Assembly: GCA_934359185.1 (NCBI GenBank)
Contig: CAKRLE010000001.1
Coordinates: forward strand, 62,001-126,000
Source of the DNA: an uncultured Lachnospira sp.
GTDB lineage: Bacteria; Bacillota; Clostridia; Lachnospirales; Lachnospiraceae
Direction of reading: 5' to 3'
DNA: 64,000 bases
Part shown: positions 1 to 8,837 of the stretch, piece after piece
Numbering within the stretch: position 1 is the first letter of the stretch
Layout: each line of letters starts with the position of its first letter
Translations under genes and position numbers: made by a program
The notes under the pieces: generated by a model
Told to the model about the DNA's origin: nothing
Database searches by the model: none
The model's input: the letters and a program-made list of their open reading frames with translations, nothing else

Positions 1-128
1 CAGATATTCGCAGTCTCAATGAGGAAGAAAGTGTCAATGAACTTGCAAGACTTCTCGGAGGCGCCAGCATTACAGCGGCAGCATTGAATAATGCCAGGGA
101 AATGAAAAAATTGGCAAAGAAAAAATAA
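1..128 (+). CDS. recN: DNA repair protein RecN, C-terminal fragment (5' end outside window)
   Basis: The first 128 bases encode the last 41 residues of a protein ending in a stop at 126-128, with the frame beginning at base 3. The segment ELARLLGGASITAAALNNAR matches the extreme C-terminus of RecN, the SMC-like ATPase that acts at double-strand breaks. The ATPase domains lie upstream of the window. Position directly before spoIVB and spo0A agrees with the recN-spoIVB-spo0A order usual in spore-forming Firmicutes. The short visible part limits certainty, but sequence and context agree. Confidence 0.85.
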   Translation, partial: DIRSLNEEESVNELARLLGGASITAAALNNAREMKKLAKKK

Positions 129-174
129 TAATATATGCAGATAATATCAATAGATTTTATATGGAGGTTTGAAC

Positions 175-1407
175 ATGAAAGCCAGACATAACAAACTATT
201 GATATTATTTTTTTTAACTTTTTTATTTAGTACATCATTAATTTATATATGGCATATTTCAAAAAGTCTGCCAGAAGAATTATATATATATAGCAATAAG
301 GATACAGTTGTAAATCTTGATATTCCTGTTACAGGTGTTATAAAAGAGACTAATCAGACTATTGATTTTTCAAAACCAGTTACATTTCAGGCTAAAGAAA
401 AAGCCGACTATTCTCTTGAATATAAATTATTTAACCTCATCTCACTTCCATCTGGGAAATTATCAGTTCTTGAAGAAAATTATTTATATGCTGGCGGATT
501 TCCAGTTGGATTATATATTAAAACTCATGGTGTATTTATAGCTGATACAGCAGATTTCACTAATGAAAATGGTCAGATGTGCTCACCTAGCAAAAATTAT
601 TTATCAGGTGGTGATTATATTGTTGATATCAATGGAATATCGATCAGCAAAAAAAAAGAAATATCCGGATTGCTGGAATGTAGTGATGGAGATGCTTTGT
701 GTATAGGTTTTATAAGAAATGATGAATATAACACCGTTAATATAAAACCTGAAAAAAATGAAAATGCAGAATATAAATTAGGTATATGGGTAAAAGACGA
801 TGCACAAGGGATTGGAACAATAACATATATTGATAAAAACGGAAATTATGGTGCACTTGGACATGGAATGAGTGATTCTTCCACAAATAGTCTGTTAAAT
901 ATATCTAATGGATTTTTATACAAGACTAATATTATATCAATTACGCAGGGACATGAAAATACACCTGGAGAATATATAGGTACAATTGATTATTCTAATA
1001 GTAATCAGCTTGGACTTATTAATTCAAATACAAAATATGGAATGTTTGGAACATTTCCTGCTTCTAAATGTGATAACATGATAAAACAATATGATTTAAA
1101 AGCATATGAAATTGGTTTCAAACGTGAAGCCCATAAAGGAACGGCATATATATCTGTTTATCTTGATGGACAGTTAAAGCTATATGATATAGAGATTGAA
1201 GATATTGCTTACCGTAATGAAAAAAATATAACATTCAGATGTACATCTGATGACCTGCTTGAAATCACTAATGGCATTGTTCAGGGAATGAGTGGGTGTC
1301 CAATAATACAGGATGATAAAATTATTGGTGCTGTAACACATGTTTTTGTCAATGATTCACATATGGGATATGGAATTTTTATTGAAAATATGATTGCTGC
1401 TGATTAG
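175..1407 (+). CDS. spoIVB: SpoIVB peptidase (family S55), sporulation signalling protease
   Basis: 410-residue protein with an N-terminal membrane/signal segment (about residues 9-27), a PDZ region (about 95-165) and an S55 serine peptidase domain. GALGHGMSD carries the probable catalytic His230 and GMSGCPII the probable nucleophile Ser373. In Bacillus SpoIVB is made in the forespore, acts in the intermembrane space and triggers pro-sigma-K processing through SpoIVFA. ATG 175 is preferred over the in-frame TTG at 169 because GGAGGT ends at 168, directly against the TTG but six bases from the ATG. Odd: the residue two after the Ser is Cys where Bacillus SpoIVB has Ser. Confidence 0.93.
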   Translation: MKARHNKLLILFFLTFLFSTSLIYIWHISKSLPEELYIYSNKDTVVNLDIPVTGVIKETNQTIDFSKPVTFQAKEKADYSLEYKLFNLISLPSGKLSVLEENYLYAGGFPVGLYIKTHGVFIADTADFTNENGQMCSPSKNYLSGGDYIVDINGISISKKKEISGLLECSDGDALCIGFIRNDEYNTVNIKPEKNENAEYKLGIWVKDDAQGIGTITYIDKNGNYGALGHGMSDSSTNSLLNISNGFLYKTNIISITQGHENTPGEYIGTIDYSNSNQLGLINSNTKYGMFGTFPASKCDNMIKQYDLKAYEIGFKREAHKGTAYISVYLDGQLKLYDIEIEDIAYRNEKNITFRCTSDDLLEITNGIVQGMSGCPIIQDDKIIGAVTHVFVNDSHMGYGIFIENMIAAD

Positions 1408-1421
1408 TTTTTTGATTTCAA

Positions 1422-1428
1422 TGTCGAA
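1422..1428 (+). promoter_or_regulatory. Candidate Spo0A-binding site (0A box)
   Basis: TGTCGAA, identical to the Spo0A consensus known from Bacillus and Clostridium. It lies in the spoIVB-spo0A gap, 18 bases upstream of the -35 of the spo0A promoter, where it could mediate autoregulation. A 7-mer occurs several times by chance in a window this size, so the support is its location. Confidence 0.55.
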
Positions 1429-1446
1429 AATTGCGATATATATGCC

Positions 1447-1475
1447 TTGAATATAGGAAGATATAGAAATATAAT
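1447..1475 (+). promoter_or_regulatory. Sigma-A type promoter for spo0A
   Basis: TTGAAT at 1447-1452 and TATAAT at 1470-1475 with a 17-base spacer. Transcription would start near 1482, leaving a leader of about 60 bases before the spo0A ATG. Confidence 0.65.
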
Positions 1476-1500
1476 TATACTTGAGATTTTTGGTGATAGT

Positions 1501-1525
1501 GGTGATAACAGCCTTTTTTATCACC
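1501..1525 (+). other. Perfect 8-bp inverted repeat in the spo0A leader
   Basis: GGTGATAA (1501-1508) and TTATCACC (1518-1525) flank a 9-base loop. The second arm ends four bases before the Shine-Dalgarno GGAGGGGG (1529-1536). In RNA this makes a hairpin beside the ribosome site; in DNA it could be an operator. There is no following T-run, so a terminator is unlikely. Confidence 0.5.
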
Positions 1526-1540
1526 TATGGAGGGGGATTT

Positions 1541-2341
1541 ATGGAAAATTTGCGAGTTGCAATTGCAGATGATAATACTGATATGGTTAATGTTCTTGGT
1601 GCAGTTATCAGTGAAGAACACGATATGGAGATAGTTGGAACAGCTAATAATGGCAAAGAAACATTGGAAATAATAAAAAAATATGAACCAGATGTTGTAT
1701 TGCTTGATATAATTATGCCTGAAGATGATGGCATAACTGTTATGAAAAAAGTATTTAATGATGATAAAATAAAGAAAGTACCTGCATTTATTGTTATAAG
1801 TTCTGTTGGTAAAGAAACTGTAACAGAGGATGCTTTTGAAAATGGAGCTGTGTATTATTTTATGAAGCCTTTTGATAATCAGGCTTTAATAGAAAAGATA
1901 CGTTCTGTAAAACCTAAATGTAATAATAAAAATATACATAAAACATCTAATCCACTTATCAATTCTAATCATGAAGCAATTAATGTTCATGTCCTTGAAA
2001 CAGAAATAACCAGTATCATTCATGATATAGGTATTCCTGCTCATATTAAAGGGTATAATTATCTCAGAGATTCAATAATTCTTGCAATTAAAGATTCCGA
2101 AGTGATTAACTGCATTACCAAAATATTATATCCTACAATTGCAAAAATGTACCAGACAACTCCAAGCCGTGTAGAGCGGGCAATAAGACATGCTATTGAA
2201 GTGGCATGGAACCGCGGTAATACAGACACATTAAATGATTTATTCGGATATACAATTTCAAACGGAAAGGGTAAACCCACTAACTCCGAATTTATTGCAT
2301 TGATTGCTGATAAAATAAGACTTGAATACAAATTAAATTAA
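1541..2341 (+). CDS. spo0A: Spo0A, master sporulation response regulator
   Basis: 266 residues, close to the 267 of Bacillus Spo0A. The receiver domain (about 1-125) has the acidic pocket (IADDN) and the phosphoacceptor Asp56 in VLLDIIMP. The C-terminal Spo0A DNA-binding domain (about 155-266) carries the conserved recognition region [17 protein letters not shown]. Phosphorylated Spo0A binds 0A boxes to start sporulation and related stationary-phase programmes. ATG 1541 is chosen because it follows GGAGGGGG with proper spacing; an upstream in-frame start would add 20 hydrophobic residues not typical of the family and would overlap the promoter. It follows spoIVB, as in most spore-formers. Confidence 0.96.
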   Translation: MENLRVAIADDNTDMVNVLGAVISEEHDMEIVGTANNGKETLEIIKKYEPDVVLLDIIMPEDDGITVMKKVFNDDKIKKVPAFIVISSVGKETVTEDAFENGAVYYFMKPFDNQALIEKIRSVKPKCNNKNIHKTSNPLINSNHEAINVHVLETEITSIIHDIGIPAHIKGYNYLRDSIILAIKDSEVINCITKILYPTIAKMYQTTPSRVERAIRHAIEVAWNRGNTDTLNDLFGYTISNGKGKPTNSEFIALIADKIRLEYKLN

Positions 2342-2350
2342 TTATATAAT
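2322..2350 (+). promoter_or_regulatory. Sigma-A type promoter for the NlpC/P60 gene
   Basis: TTGAAT at 2322-2327 (inside the last spo0A codons) and TATAAT at 2345-2350, 17-base spacer. The hexamers are the same pair as in the spo0A promoter. Start would be near 2357, about 30 bases before the ATG. Confidence 0.6.
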
Positions 2351-2385
2351 AATACCTGAATATTATATTTATTTAAAGGTGTTAT

Positions 2386-3384
2386 ATGTATAAAAAATTA
2401 TTAAAATCAATTGCAGTAGTCCTTGTTATAACTTCTGTTATGGGAATGACTACATTTGCAGATACAATTACAGATTTACAGAAGCAGAAGAATCAGAATC
2501 AGAATAAAATAGATAATATCGAAGATGAACTTGCATATGTAATGCTGCAGATGGACGAGCTTGAAGTTTCAATGGCTGATAAGAATGATGAAATTCAGAA
2601 GGCAAACGAAGAATTAGACAAAGCACAGCAGGTATTTGATGCACAGTATGAAGATATGAAACTAAGAATTAAATATATGTATGAGGATCAGACTGCCTCT
2701 ATTTCAGAAGTTTTATTATCATCAGCTAATATGAGCGAAGTACTTAATAAAACTGAATATGTCCAGCAGGTATACAGCTATGACAGATCTAAGCTGGATG
2801 AGATGTCAAATACTGCCAAAAGTATCAGTGACTTAAAGAGTAAACTTGAGGCAGATATGAATGAACTCAAAAATATGGATACTGAACTTCATGATAAGCA
2901 GGCTTCTTTATATACAACAATTGAAGACCTGAAGAAAGAGCAGAGTGATATTGTGTCTAAGATAACAAGTGCCCAGCAGAGAGCTGCCCGTGCTGTCAGC
3001 AGTTCGTATTCTTTATCATATTCAACTACTGCTAAAAATGATTCTTCCGTAGCAAGCGGGGTTATAAGCCTTGCTTATCAATTACTTGGAACACCATATT
3101 CATCTGGTGGCTCAAGTCCATCTGGTTTTGACTGTTCCGGTTTCACATCGTATCTGTTCCGACAGTATGGAATTGGATTATCAAGATCAAGTTCTTCACA
3201 GGCTTATGGTGGACAGGCAGTTTCTTTATCAAATATTCAGCCAGGAGATGTTGTTTGTTATCCTGGTCATGTCGGATTATATATTGGTGGAGGACAGATT
3301 ATACATGCATCGGTTCCAGGAGATGTTGTTAAAATTGCTTCAATGAATATTATGACGATTACAGCAGTACGTCGTTATTGGTAA
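2386..3384 (+). CDS. Secreted NlpC/P60 peptidoglycan endopeptidase with coiled-coil N-terminus
   Basis: 332-residue exported hydrolase. Residues 1-25 form a signal peptide with probable cleavage after TTFA. Residues about 28-205 are a long, Gln/Glu/Lys-rich coiled coil as in CwlO and PcsB, which dock to FtsEX. A short Ser-rich linker leads to an NlpC/P60 domain (about 222-332) with nucleophile Cys250 in FDCSGF, His295 in PGHVGLY and His307 in IIHAS. It probably cuts stem-peptide bonds in peptidoglycan during growth or division. The start follows AAAGGTG and a promoter at 2322-2350. Architecture is clear; the exact bond cleaved and partner are inferred. Confidence 0.9.
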   Translation: MYKKLLKSIAVVLVITSVMGMTTFADTITDLQKQKNQNQNKIDNIEDELAYVMLQMDELEVSMADKNDEIQKANEELDKAQQVFDAQYEDMKLRIKYMYEDQTASISEVLLSSANMSEVLNKTEYVQQVYSYDRSKLDEMSNTAKSISDLKSKLEADMNELKNMDTELHDKQASLYTTIEDLKKEQSDIVSKITSAQQRAARAVSSSYSLSYSTTAKNDSSVASGVISLAYQLLGTPYSSGGSSPSGFDCSGFTSYLFRQYGIGLSRSSSSQAYGGQAVSLSNIQPGDVVCYPGHVGLYIGGGQIIHASVPGDVVKIASMNIMTITAVRRYW

Positions 3385-3411
3385 TAAATCTACCTGATAG
3401 GAGGAAAAGCT

Positions 3412-4848
3412 ATGAAAAATATTTTATTTATTGCATCTGAATGTGTTCCTTTTATTAAAACTGGTGGTCTTGCGGACGTTGTGGGATCTTTGCCAAAGTA
3501 CTTTAATAAAGATGAATATGATGTAAGGGTTATGATTCCCAAATACATGTGCATCCCTTGGGAATACCGTCAGAAAATGGTCTATAAAACACATTTTTAC
3601 ATTGATCTTGCATGGCGCTCACAGTATGTCGGAGTTCTTGAGCTTGAATACAATGGAATTACATTTTATTTTATAGATAATGAGTTCTATTTTTCAGGTC
3701 CTAAGCCATATAGCTGGATTCACGAGGATATTGAAAAATTTGCTTTCTTTAGCAAGGCTGCTTTATCAGCTATCCCGGTATTAGGGTTTAAGCCAGATAT
3801 CATACATTGCCATGACTGGCAGACAGGTCTGATTCCTGTATATCTTAAAGAAAGATTTTCACAAGGTGATTTTTATAAGGGAATTAAATCAATAATAACA
3901 ATACATAACCTTAAGTTCCAGGGTATATGGGATCTTAAAAAGGTAAAAGACATAACTGGACTTCCTGATGAATACTTTACATCAGATAAGCTTGAAGCAT
4001 ACAATGATGCCAATTATCTTAAAGGCGGAATAGTATATGCTGACCAGGTAACAACAGTAAGTGCAACTTATGCAGAAGAGATTAAGACACCTTTCTATGG
4101 TGAACATCTTGATGGTCTTATGAATGCACGTTCAAACTGTCTTACAGGTATAGTTAATGGTATTGATTATGATGTTTACAATCCAGAGACAGATCAGATG
4201 CTTACAGCAAAATATAATCAGGTTACATTCCGTAAAGAAAAATGGAAAAATAAAGTTGCTTTACAGAAACAGCTTGGCTTAAAAGAAGATAAGAATGTCT
4301 TTATGATTGGTATTGTTTCCAGACTGACTGATCAGAAAGGATTTGATCTTATTGCATATGTCATGGATCAGATATGTACAGAAGATGTGCAGCTTGTTGT
4401 CCTTGGTACTGGAGAAGAGAAATACGAGAATATGTTCAGACATTATGACTGGAAATATAATGACAGAGTCTCAGCAAATATATATTATTCAGAAGAAATG
4501 TCGCATAAAATTTATGCCGCATGTGATGCATTCTTGATGCCATCATTGTTTGAGCCATGTGGTTTAAGCCAGTTAATGAGTCTTAGATATGGCACAATTC
4601 CTATAGTCCGTGAAACAGGCGGTCTTAAGGATACTGTTGAACCATATAATGAATATGAGAGTACTGGAACAGGATTTTCATTTGCTAACTATAATGCACA
4701 TGAGATGCTTGGCATCATTAACTATGCCAAGAGTGTGTTTTATAATCATAAGAGAGAATGGAATAAGATTGTTGACAGGGCTATGAAAAAAGATTTCTCA
4801 TGGGATAATTCAGCAAGAAAATACGAGGAATTGTATAATAGATTATAA
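3412..4848 (+). CDS. glgA: Glycogen synthase (ADP-glucose type, GT5)
   Basis: 478 residues, the usual GlgA length. The N-terminal lobe carries the ADP-glucose site KTGGLADVVGSLPK, and the C-terminal GT-B lobe has GIVSRLTDQKG and the acceptor/nucleotide region PSLFEPCGLSQL. It transfers glucose from ADP-glucose to growing alpha-1,4-glucan. AGGAGG lies 7-12 bases before the ATG. No glgC, glgB, glgD or glgP is in this window, so the rest of the glycogen pathway must sit elsewhere. It ends without a clear terminator before the tRNA promoter. Confidence 0.95.
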   Translation: MKNILFIASECVPFIKTGGLADVVGSLPKYFNKDEYDVRVMIPKYMCIPWEYRQKMVYKTHFYIDLAWRSQYVGVLELEYNGITFYFIDNEFYFSGPKPYSWIHEDIEKFAFFSKAALSAIPVLGFKPDIIHCHDWQTGLIPVYLKERFSQGDFYKGIKSIITIHNLKFQGIWDLKKVKDITGLPDEYFTSDKLEAYNDANYLKGGIVYADQVTTVSATYAEEIKTPFYGEHLDGLMNARSNCLTGIVNGIDYDVYNPETDQMLTAKYNQVTFRKEKWKNKVALQKQLGLKEDKNVFMIGIVSRLTDQKGFDLIAYVMDQICTEDVQLVVLGTGEEKYENMFRHYDWKYNDRVSANIYYSEEMSHKIYAACDAFLMPSLFEPCGLSQLMSLRYGTIPIVRETGGLKDTVEPYNEYESTGTGFSFANYNAHEMLGIINYAKSVFYNHKREWNKIVDRAMKKDFSWDNSARKYEELYNRL

Positions 4849-4864
4849 AATATACATAACAAAC

Positions 4865-4893
4865 TTGATTTTTTATATTCACTATGATAGAAT
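4865..4893 (+). promoter_or_regulatory. Sigma-A type promoter for tRNA-Leu
   Basis: TTGATT at 4865-4870 and TAGAAT at 4888-4893 with a 17-base spacer, start near 4900. The leader between here and the tRNA contains TGCGGTG (4903-4909) and CACCGCA (about 4929-4935), which can pair into a hairpin just upstream of the mature 5' end. Confidence 0.55.
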
Positions 4894-4939
4894 ATTTAAG
4901 TCTTGCGGTGTTGCAGATATTACTTACAGCACCGCATCT

Positions 4940-5022
4940 GCAGGAGTGGCGGAACGGCAGACGCAGTGGACTCAAAATCCACCGGTGGTGACATCGTGAG
5001 GGTTCAAATCCCTTCTCCTGCA
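4940..5022 (+). tRNA. tRNA-Leu (anticodon CAA)
   Basis: An 83-base class II tRNA. Acceptor arms GCAGGAG (4940-4946) and CTCCTGC (5015-5021) pair fully. The anticodon stem GTGGA/TCCAC encloses CTCAAAA, giving anticodon CAA for UUG codons. The T arm GAGGG/CCCTT with loop TTCAAAT follows a long variable arm, as expected for leucine. The 3' CCA is not encoded and must be added after transcription. Confidence 0.95.
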
Positions 5023-5040
5023 CTCGGTATGTATAATAAA

Positions 5041-5070
5041 GCCCATCAGTTTATACTGGTGGGCTTTTTA
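5041..5070 (+). terminator. Rho-independent terminator after tRNA-Leu
   Basis: GCCCATCAG (5041-5049) pairs with CTGGTGGGC (5056-5064) through nine pairs including one G-T, loop TTTATA, then a T-run at 5065-5070. Confidence 0.9.
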
Positions 5071-5112
5071 TCAATATCATGGTGAAATTAAACGCATCAC
5101 ATGAGGTAATAT

Positions 5113-5478
5113 ATGAATACATGTAAAAAATATCAGCAGCAGATATCTTCATTTCAAAATGATAATATGTCATACAAAGAAGAAAAAAAATTCGTTGACC
5201 ATGTAATTAATTGTGATGATTGTAAAGAAGAATTAGAGATATACTGTATAATTGAATATGGCCTAAATGACTATGACGAAAAAAATATCAGTCCTCAATA
5301 TCAGAAATATATTAATGTTTTTGATTTCAAAGGATTGGTGGAACAGCGCCTTAAAGACAGAATACATTATCTTGAATGGTATAAAGAAAATGAAAAAATG
5401 ATGAACGCAGTCACTTTGTTTTCTAATGGTATGATTATAATAGTTATTCTGGTTCTTATAATTATAAAATTTTGTTAA
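5113..5478 (+). CDS. Small zinc-finger (anti-sigma-like) membrane protein
   Basis: 121 residues. Near the N-terminus Cys4 and the motif HVINCDDC (residues 30-37) form a His-x3-Cys-x2-Cys arrangement typical of the putative zinc-finger domain of anti-sigma factors (ZAS-like). A basic stretch follows, and residues about 101-120 form a hydrophobic membrane helix ending at the C-terminus. The finger would be cytoplasmic. No sigma factor gene is adjacent; it precedes polA by 26 bases and may be cotranscribed. GAGGT lies before the ATG. The zinc-finger call is good; an anti-sigma function is only inferred. Confidence 0.7.
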   Translation: MNTCKKYQQQISSFQNDNMSYKEEKKFVDHVINCDDCKEELEIYCIIEYGLNDYDEKNISPQYQKYINVFDFKGLVEQRLKDRIHYLEWYKENEKMMNAVTLFSNGMIIIVILVLIIIKFC

Positions 5479-5504
5479 TTGAGTATACAGGATAGGAGTT
5501 ATGT

Positions 5505-8201
5505 ATGAATAATAAAATTATGCTAATTGATGGACACAGCATATTAAACAGAGCTTTTTATGGTGTGCCAGACCTTACTAACAGTGAAGGAATACATACT
5601 AATGCGTTATTTGGTTTTCTAAACATAATGTTTCGGTTTATTGATGAGGAAAAACCTGAATATATAACTGTAGCGTTTGATTTAAGCGCACCTACTTTCA
5701 GGCATAAGGCATTTGCTGACTATAAAGGAACAAGAAAGCCTATGGCACCTGAGCTAAAACAGCAGGTGCCGCTTATAAAAGATATTTTACGTTCCATGAA
5801 TATCAATATCGTTGAATTGGAAGGATATGAAGCAGATGATCTTCTTGGTACTATCGCAAAGAAATGCTCATCTGATGGAATGGATGTTGTGATTATTTCC
5901 GGTGACCGTGATTTGTTACAGTTGTCAGAAGAACACATAATGATACGTATTCCTAAAACTAAATCTAATGGTAATGAAGTAGAAAACTATCTTCCAGACG
6001 ATGTTGTTGCATTATACGGAGTAACACCTCTTGAATTCATTGACATGAAAGCGTTGATGGGAGACAGTTCGGATAATATACCTGGTGCTCCTGGAATAGG
6101 ACATAAAACAGCCTCTGCTATAATCCAAAAGTATCACTCTATTGATGAAGTATTAAAGCATACAGATGAAATAACTCCACCTAAAGCAAGGGAATCCATA
6201 AAAAACAATACTGAACAGATTGTAATGAGCAGATTCCTTGCTGAGATTAACATTAATGCTCCTGTCAAATTCAATATAGACAATGCAAAGATTAACAGTT
6301 TCTACACCAAAGAATCATATGAATTATTTAAAAGATTTAATTTCAAATCACTTCTTAAAAGATTTGATAATGAAATGCTGTCTAAGGAACCAGATGTATT
6401 TAATTCATATAAGCTTGTAACACAGCTATGTGAAGCGGATAATTTATTTTCCAATGCGATCTCTGCTGTTAGTAATAATAAGAATATCGGTCTGTGCTTA
6501 ATATGTGATGATGACTATATTGCTGGCGCATCAATATGTATTGATGAGAATAATATCGCATTTATTCTTAAACAGGGATTTATCACTGATGAATATATTA
6601 CAGATAAAATATGTTCTATATGTGTTAATGCAGCAGGTTCAAGCCAAAGACTTATTGCAACACTTAATATTAAACAGATATTGCCACATCTATGTAAGCC
6701 AGGCAGCAATGAACTGCTTGAAAATATTACCCAGAATGTGTTTGCTGATACTGCACTTGCTGCATATATTATCAATCCTACCAATGAAAATTATGCTAGT
6801 GATAATCTTGCATTAGAGTATCTTCATATGTCAGTTCCATCACAGGCAGAATTATTTGGAAAAAGCACATTATCAGAGATGGTAATGCTTAATATAGATA
6901 ATCTGACAAAATTTGCCTGCTCAAAAGCTTATGTTTCGTATTCTGTGTGGGATAAAATAAAACCAACACTCATGAGTATGGATTGTTATGAATTATTTGA
7001 TACATTAGAGATGCCATTGTCATTCGTTTTATCAGATATGGAACTTCAGGGTGTAAGAGTTGACAAGCAGGGACTTTCAGAATATGGAAACATGCTTGAG
7101 AAGAACATACTTATCCTTGAAAAAGAAATCTATGAACTGGCTGGAGAAAAATTTAATATTAATTCGCCTAAGCAATTAGGTGTAATATTGTTTGAAAAAC
7201 TTGGCATGCCATGTAAGAAAAAAACAAAAAGTGGCTATTCAACAGCCGCTGATGTACTGGAAAAGCTTGCACCTGACTATCCGATAGTAGATAAAATTCT
7301 AAGTTACCGCACAATGACTAAATTAAAATCTACTTACGCAGATGGACTGGCAGCATACATAGGCAGTGATGGAAGAATCCACTCTAAATTCAATCAGACT
7401 ATAACTGCAACAGGAAGAATCAGCAGTACCGAACCTAATCTGCAGAATATTCCAATAAGAATGGAACTTGGCAGACAGATTAGAAAAGTATTCATTCCAA
7501 AAGATGGCTGTGTATTATTAGATGCTGATTATTCACAGATTGAATTAAGGATTCTGGCACATATGTCTGGCGATGAGAAGCTTATAGAAGCTTATAATAT
7601 GGCTGAGGATATTCACAAAATAACTGCATCACAGGTGTTCGGTGTGCCTCTTGATGAAGTCACAGACCAGCAGCGACGTAATGCGAAAGCAGTTAACTTT
7701 GGAATAATATATGGAATAAGTTCATTTGGATTAAGCCAGGATCTGAGTATATCAAAGAAAGAGGCTGACAATTATATAAAACAATATTTTGAAACTTACC
7801 CATCAATTAAAGCTTATATAGATGGTCTTGTATCTTCTGCTAAAGAAAAAGGCTATTCTGTAACTATGTATAACAGAAGAAGACCTATACCTGAATTATC
7901 CTCAAGCAATTTCATGCAGCGTTCATTCGGTGAACGTGTAGCAATGAATGCACCAATTCAGGGAACTGCTGCAGATATAATTAAGCTTGCCATGATTAAT
8001 GTATACAATGCATTGAAAAATGGTGGCTACAAGTCAAAGCTTATCCTGCAGGTTCATGATGAGCTTCTCGTAGAGACATACAAAGATGAGATTGATGATG
8101 TTAAGAATATCATATCAGACGGAATGAAAAATGCAGCCAGACTGCGTGTTCCGCTTGAAATAGACTTACAGCAGGGTAATAACTGGTTCGAGGCACATTA
8201 A
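5505..8201 (+). CDS. polA: DNA polymerase I
   Basis: 898 residues, full PolA length. Residues about 1-290 are the 5'-3' exonuclease/FEN domain with Asp clusters (YEADDLLG, ISGDRDLLQL). Residues about 300-480 correspond to the 3'-5' exonuclease fold but I see no DxE motif, so proofreading is probably lost, as in Bacillus PolA. The polymerase domain has motif A DADYSQIE (673-680), motif B RRNAKAVNFGIIYG and motif C VHDE (850-853). It fills gaps and removes RNA primers at Okazaki fragments and in repair. ATG 5505 follows AGGAG by six bases. coaE follows after two bases. Confidence 0.97.
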   Translation: MNNKIMLIDGHSILNRAFYGVPDLTNSEGIHTNALFGFLNIMFRFIDEEKPEYITVAFDLSAPTFRHKAFADYKGTRKPMAPELKQQVPLIKDILRSMNINIVELEGYEADDLLGTIAKKCSSDGMDVVIISGDRDLLQLSEEHIMIRIPKTKSNGNEVENYLPDDVVALYGVTPLEFIDMKALMGDSSDNIPGAPGIGHKTASAIIQKYHSIDEVLKHTDEITPPKARESIKNNTEQIVMSRFLAEININAPVKFNIDNAKINSFYTKESYELFKRFNFKSLLKRFDNEMLSKEPDVFNSYKLVTQLCEADNLFSNAISAVSNNKNIGLCLICDDDYIAGASICIDENNIAFILKQGFITDEYITDKICSICVNAAGSSQRLIATLNIKQILPHLCKPGSNELLENITQNVFADTALAAYIINPTNENYASDNLALEYLHMSVPSQAELFGKSTLSEMVMLNIDNLTKFACSKAYVSYSVWDKIKPTLMSMDCYELFDTLEMPLSFVLSDMELQGVRVDKQGLSEYGNMLEKNILILEKEIYELAGEKFNINSPKQLGVILFEKLGMPCKKKTKSGYSTAADVLEKLAPDYPIVDKILSYRTMTKLKSTYADGLAAYIGSDGRIHSKFNQTITATGRISSTEPNLQNIPIRMELGRQIRKVFIPKDGCVLLDADYSQIELRILAHMSGDEKLIEAYNMAEDIHKITASQVFGVPLDEVTDQQRRNAKAVNFGIIYGISSFGLSQDLSISKKEADNYIKQYFETYPSIKAYIDGLVSSAKEKGYSVTMYNRRRPIPELSSSNFMQRSFGERVAMNAPIQGTAADIIKLAMINVYNALKNGGYKSKLILQVHDELLVETYKDEIDDVKNIISDGMKNAARLRVPLEIDLQQGNNWFEAH

Positions 8202-8203
8202 TT

Positions 8204-8794
8204 ATGAAGATTATTGGTATTACAGGTGGTGTAGGCTGTGGGAAAAGCACTGTCCTGCATTTAATAAAAAAACATGCTAACGCTTATATTATAATGGCTG
8301 ATGATGTAGCAAAAAGCTTATATACATCAGGAAGCTCTCTTGTGAATGATATTGCAGATGAATTCGGAGCTGCATGTATTAATAGCGACGGCTCTGTTAA
8401 TAAAACAGCTCTTGCTGATATTATATTTTCAGATGAGAATAAAAGAAAAAAACTTAATGCAATGGTTCACCCAGAAGTTAAAAGAATAATACTTGAAACA
8501 ATTGATAAGCTTAAATTAATTAACACATATGATTTAGTACTAATTGAGGCGGCTTTATTCTTTGAGGAAGAGTATGATAAATTCTGCGACGAAGTCTGGT
8601 ATGTAACAGCCAAAATATCAGTCAGAAAAGACAGGCTGAAATCTGACAGGGGATACAGTGATGAGAAAATTGACTCTATACTCAAAGTCCAGCTTCCAGA
8701 AAATGAATTTATGAAAAAATGTGATAAAGTTATTGATAACAGTGGCAGTTTATATGACACGGAAACGTGTCTTGTTAAAATGCTGGAATTATGA
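8204..8794 (+). CDS. coaE: Dephospho-CoA kinase
   Basis: 196 residues with a P-loop GGVGCGKST at 8-16 and the CoaE signatures MADDVAK and HPEVKR. It phosphorylates dephospho-CoA in the last step of coenzyme A synthesis in the cytoplasm. Only two bases separate it from polA, so translation is probably coupled; polA-coaE adjacency is common in Firmicutes. The P-loop has Cys where many homologues have Ser, which is within family variation. Confidence 0.95.
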   Translation: MKIIGITGGVGCGKSTVLHLIKKHANAYIIMADDVAKSLYTSGSSLVNDIADEFGAACINSDGSVNKTALADIIFSDENKRKKLNAMVHPEVKRIILETIDKLKLINTYDLVLIEAALFFEEEYDKFCDEVWYVTAKISVRKDRLKSDRGYSDEKIDSILKVQLPENEFMKKCDKVIDNSGSLYDTETCLVKMLEL

Positions 8795-8837
8795 TATATT
8801 TTTCTTAGCTTTGTTGTAAATTGTCGGAGGATTAATC

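Noticed and set aside
4781..5085. Open frames running through the tRNA-Leu gene on both strands
   Set aside because: They cross a clear tRNA and terminator and have no ribosome site.
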